A stretch of DNA of 64,000 nucleotides from Sulfurisphaera ohwakuensis (GTDB lineage Archaea > Thermoproteota > Thermoprotei_A > Sulfolobales > Sulfolobaceae), in contig NZ_CP045484.1 in the NCBI RefSeq assembly GCF_009729055.1, positions 1,364,001-1,428,000 on the forward strand, given 5' to 3'. Below are positions 63,210 through 64,000 of the stretch, piece by piece. The notes under the pieces were generated by a model. That model saw nothing but the letters and a program-made list of their open reading frames with translations. It had not been told where the DNA came from and made no database searches. How positions within the stretch are numbered: the stretch's first letter is position 1; each line of letters starts with the position of its first letter. A program made the translations under genes and the position numbers.

Positions 63210-64000
63210 ATGAAAAAAATATTCGATGAGATTCATGGTTATATAACACTTAATGATATAGAGACAAAATTAGTTGATACACCCATTTTCCAAAGATTAA
63301 GACGAGTTAAACAAACTAGTTTAGCTTATATTGTGTACCCAGGCGCTATGCATACTCGGTTTAGCCATTCTATTGGAGCACTACATTTAGCAAATAGATT
63401 AGGCTTGAGACTTTATAATGAAGGAGTAATAAACCAAGAAGAGATCCAGTATCTTAGGCTTGCAGCTTTATTAAATGATTTGGGTCAATTTCCCTTTAGT
63501 CATTCTATTGAGCCTTTATTTCTTAGCAAGAATATTAGTAATAAATATTTAAGAGATTTAATAATTACAAAAAGTCAAGAAATAAACGAGATATTTGAAG
63601 AATATTCTATTTCTTCGAAGAAAATACTAGATATATATCACGGTCAATCTTTTCTTTCAGCTATAATAGATAGTGATGTAGATGTAGATAGGATGGATTA
63701 TCTAATAAGAGATTCAAAACATACTGGTGTGCAATTAGGTAACTTAGATTTAGATAGACTTATTGATACTATTAATTACGGAGAGAATAAAACAATAATA
63801 ATTCTTGATAAGGGATTAACTTCCTTAGAAAATTTTTATATATCCAGATTGCATATGTACCAGTCAGTTTATTATCATAAAACTATTTTAGGGTACGAAA
63901 TTCAATTAAGAAATATTTTCTCTCAATTATCAGAATTCTGCTGTCCTGGGATTTTCGATGAATCTTTTCTTAAAGATAGCGTGACTACAAACTACTTTGC
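63210..64000 (+). CDS. HD-domain protein, SAMHD1-like, runs off window
   Basis: Open from ATG 63210 to the window end (263 residues seen). The family start [49 protein letters not shown] is unmistakable, with His48 and His53. The HD motif itself reads [12 protein letters not shown], where HD is ND (Asn89) and the following GH is GQ (Gln93); the Asp in [16 protein letters not shown] is kept. Members hydrolyse dNTPs or related nucleotides; with the key His missing, activity may be lost or changed. Only a fraction is visible, so the C-terminal part is unknown. Confidence 0.88.
   Translation, partial: MKKIFDEIHGYITLNDIETKLVDTPIFQRLRRVKQTSLAYIVYPGAMHTRFSHSIGALHLANRLGLRLYNEGVINQEEIQYLRLAALLNDLGQFPFSHSIEPLFLSKNISNKYLRDLIITKSQEINEIFEEYSISSKKILDIYHGQSFLSAIIDSDVDVDRMDYLIRDSKHTGVQLGNLDLDRLIDTINYGENKTIIILDKGLTSLENFYISRLHMYQSVYYHKTILGYEIQLRNIFSQLSEFCCPGIFDESFLKDSVTTNYF

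Overview
The window comes from the chromosome of a thermoacidophilic crenarchaeon of the order Sulfolobales, probably close to Sulfurisphaera or Sulfolobus. The evidence is AT-rich DNA, leaderless genes with TATA boxes about 26 bases before the start codon, archaeal versions of ribosomal and tRNA-synthetase genes, an archaeal tRNA intron, and a complete ups (UV-inducible pilus) locus, known so far only from Sulfolobales. The species assignment is inference. The first gene (glyA) and the last (an HD-domain protein) are cut by the window edges.

Layout. Bases 1-4.7 kb: glyA, a universal stress protein, gap and pgk, then an unrecognised gene. Bases 4.9-8.6 kb: a gene-poor stretch beside tRNA-Gln holding two tiny membrane proteins and one orphan 467-residue protein of mosaic base composition. 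Bases 9.4-19.9 kb: tRNA-Arg with an intron, then a minus-strand run of sixteen genes read right to left: S19e, PDCD5-like, L39e, L31e, eIF6, L20e/LX, prefoldin alpha, ftsY, secE, spt5, L11, L1, L10, L12, alaS, DUF434. Its ftsY has no usable in-frame start codon and may need a +1 frameshift. Bases 20-31 kb: cofactor, sulfur, nitrogen and regulatory genes (pncB, PhoU-like, DsrE/TusA, cysteine synthase, moaA, pepQ, folE, glnA).

Bases 31-38 kb: thioredoxin with a degenerate acyl-CoA-ligase-like protein, a four-gene plus-strand operon (beta-RFAP synthase, RNA m5C methyltransferase, gamma-carbonic-anhydrase-like, radical SAM), then xerA with two striking palindromes upstream. Bases 39-50.5 kb: upsX-upsE-upsF-upsA-upsB followed by endonuclease III, a ParB-like protein, a membrane glycosyltransferase and an Lhr-type helicase. 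This arrangement links DNA-damage-induced cell aggregation to DNA exchange and repair. The upsX and upsE upstream regions share an ATTTTC element and a second conserved block at identical spacing.

Bases 50.5-64 kb: a JAMM-like protein, an HTH-CBS regulator, DUF2192, small DNA-binding proteins, a degenerate dehydrogenase, an aminotransferase, a CinA-like protein, an operon of MBL hydrolase-pheS-pheT-alpha/beta hydrolase, map, a DUF1512 membrane protein, 5S rRNA, and an HD-domain protein with an altered catalytic motif. No CRISPR array, insertion sequence or complete mobile element was seen. Function calls rest on motif and family recognition by eye; no database search was run.
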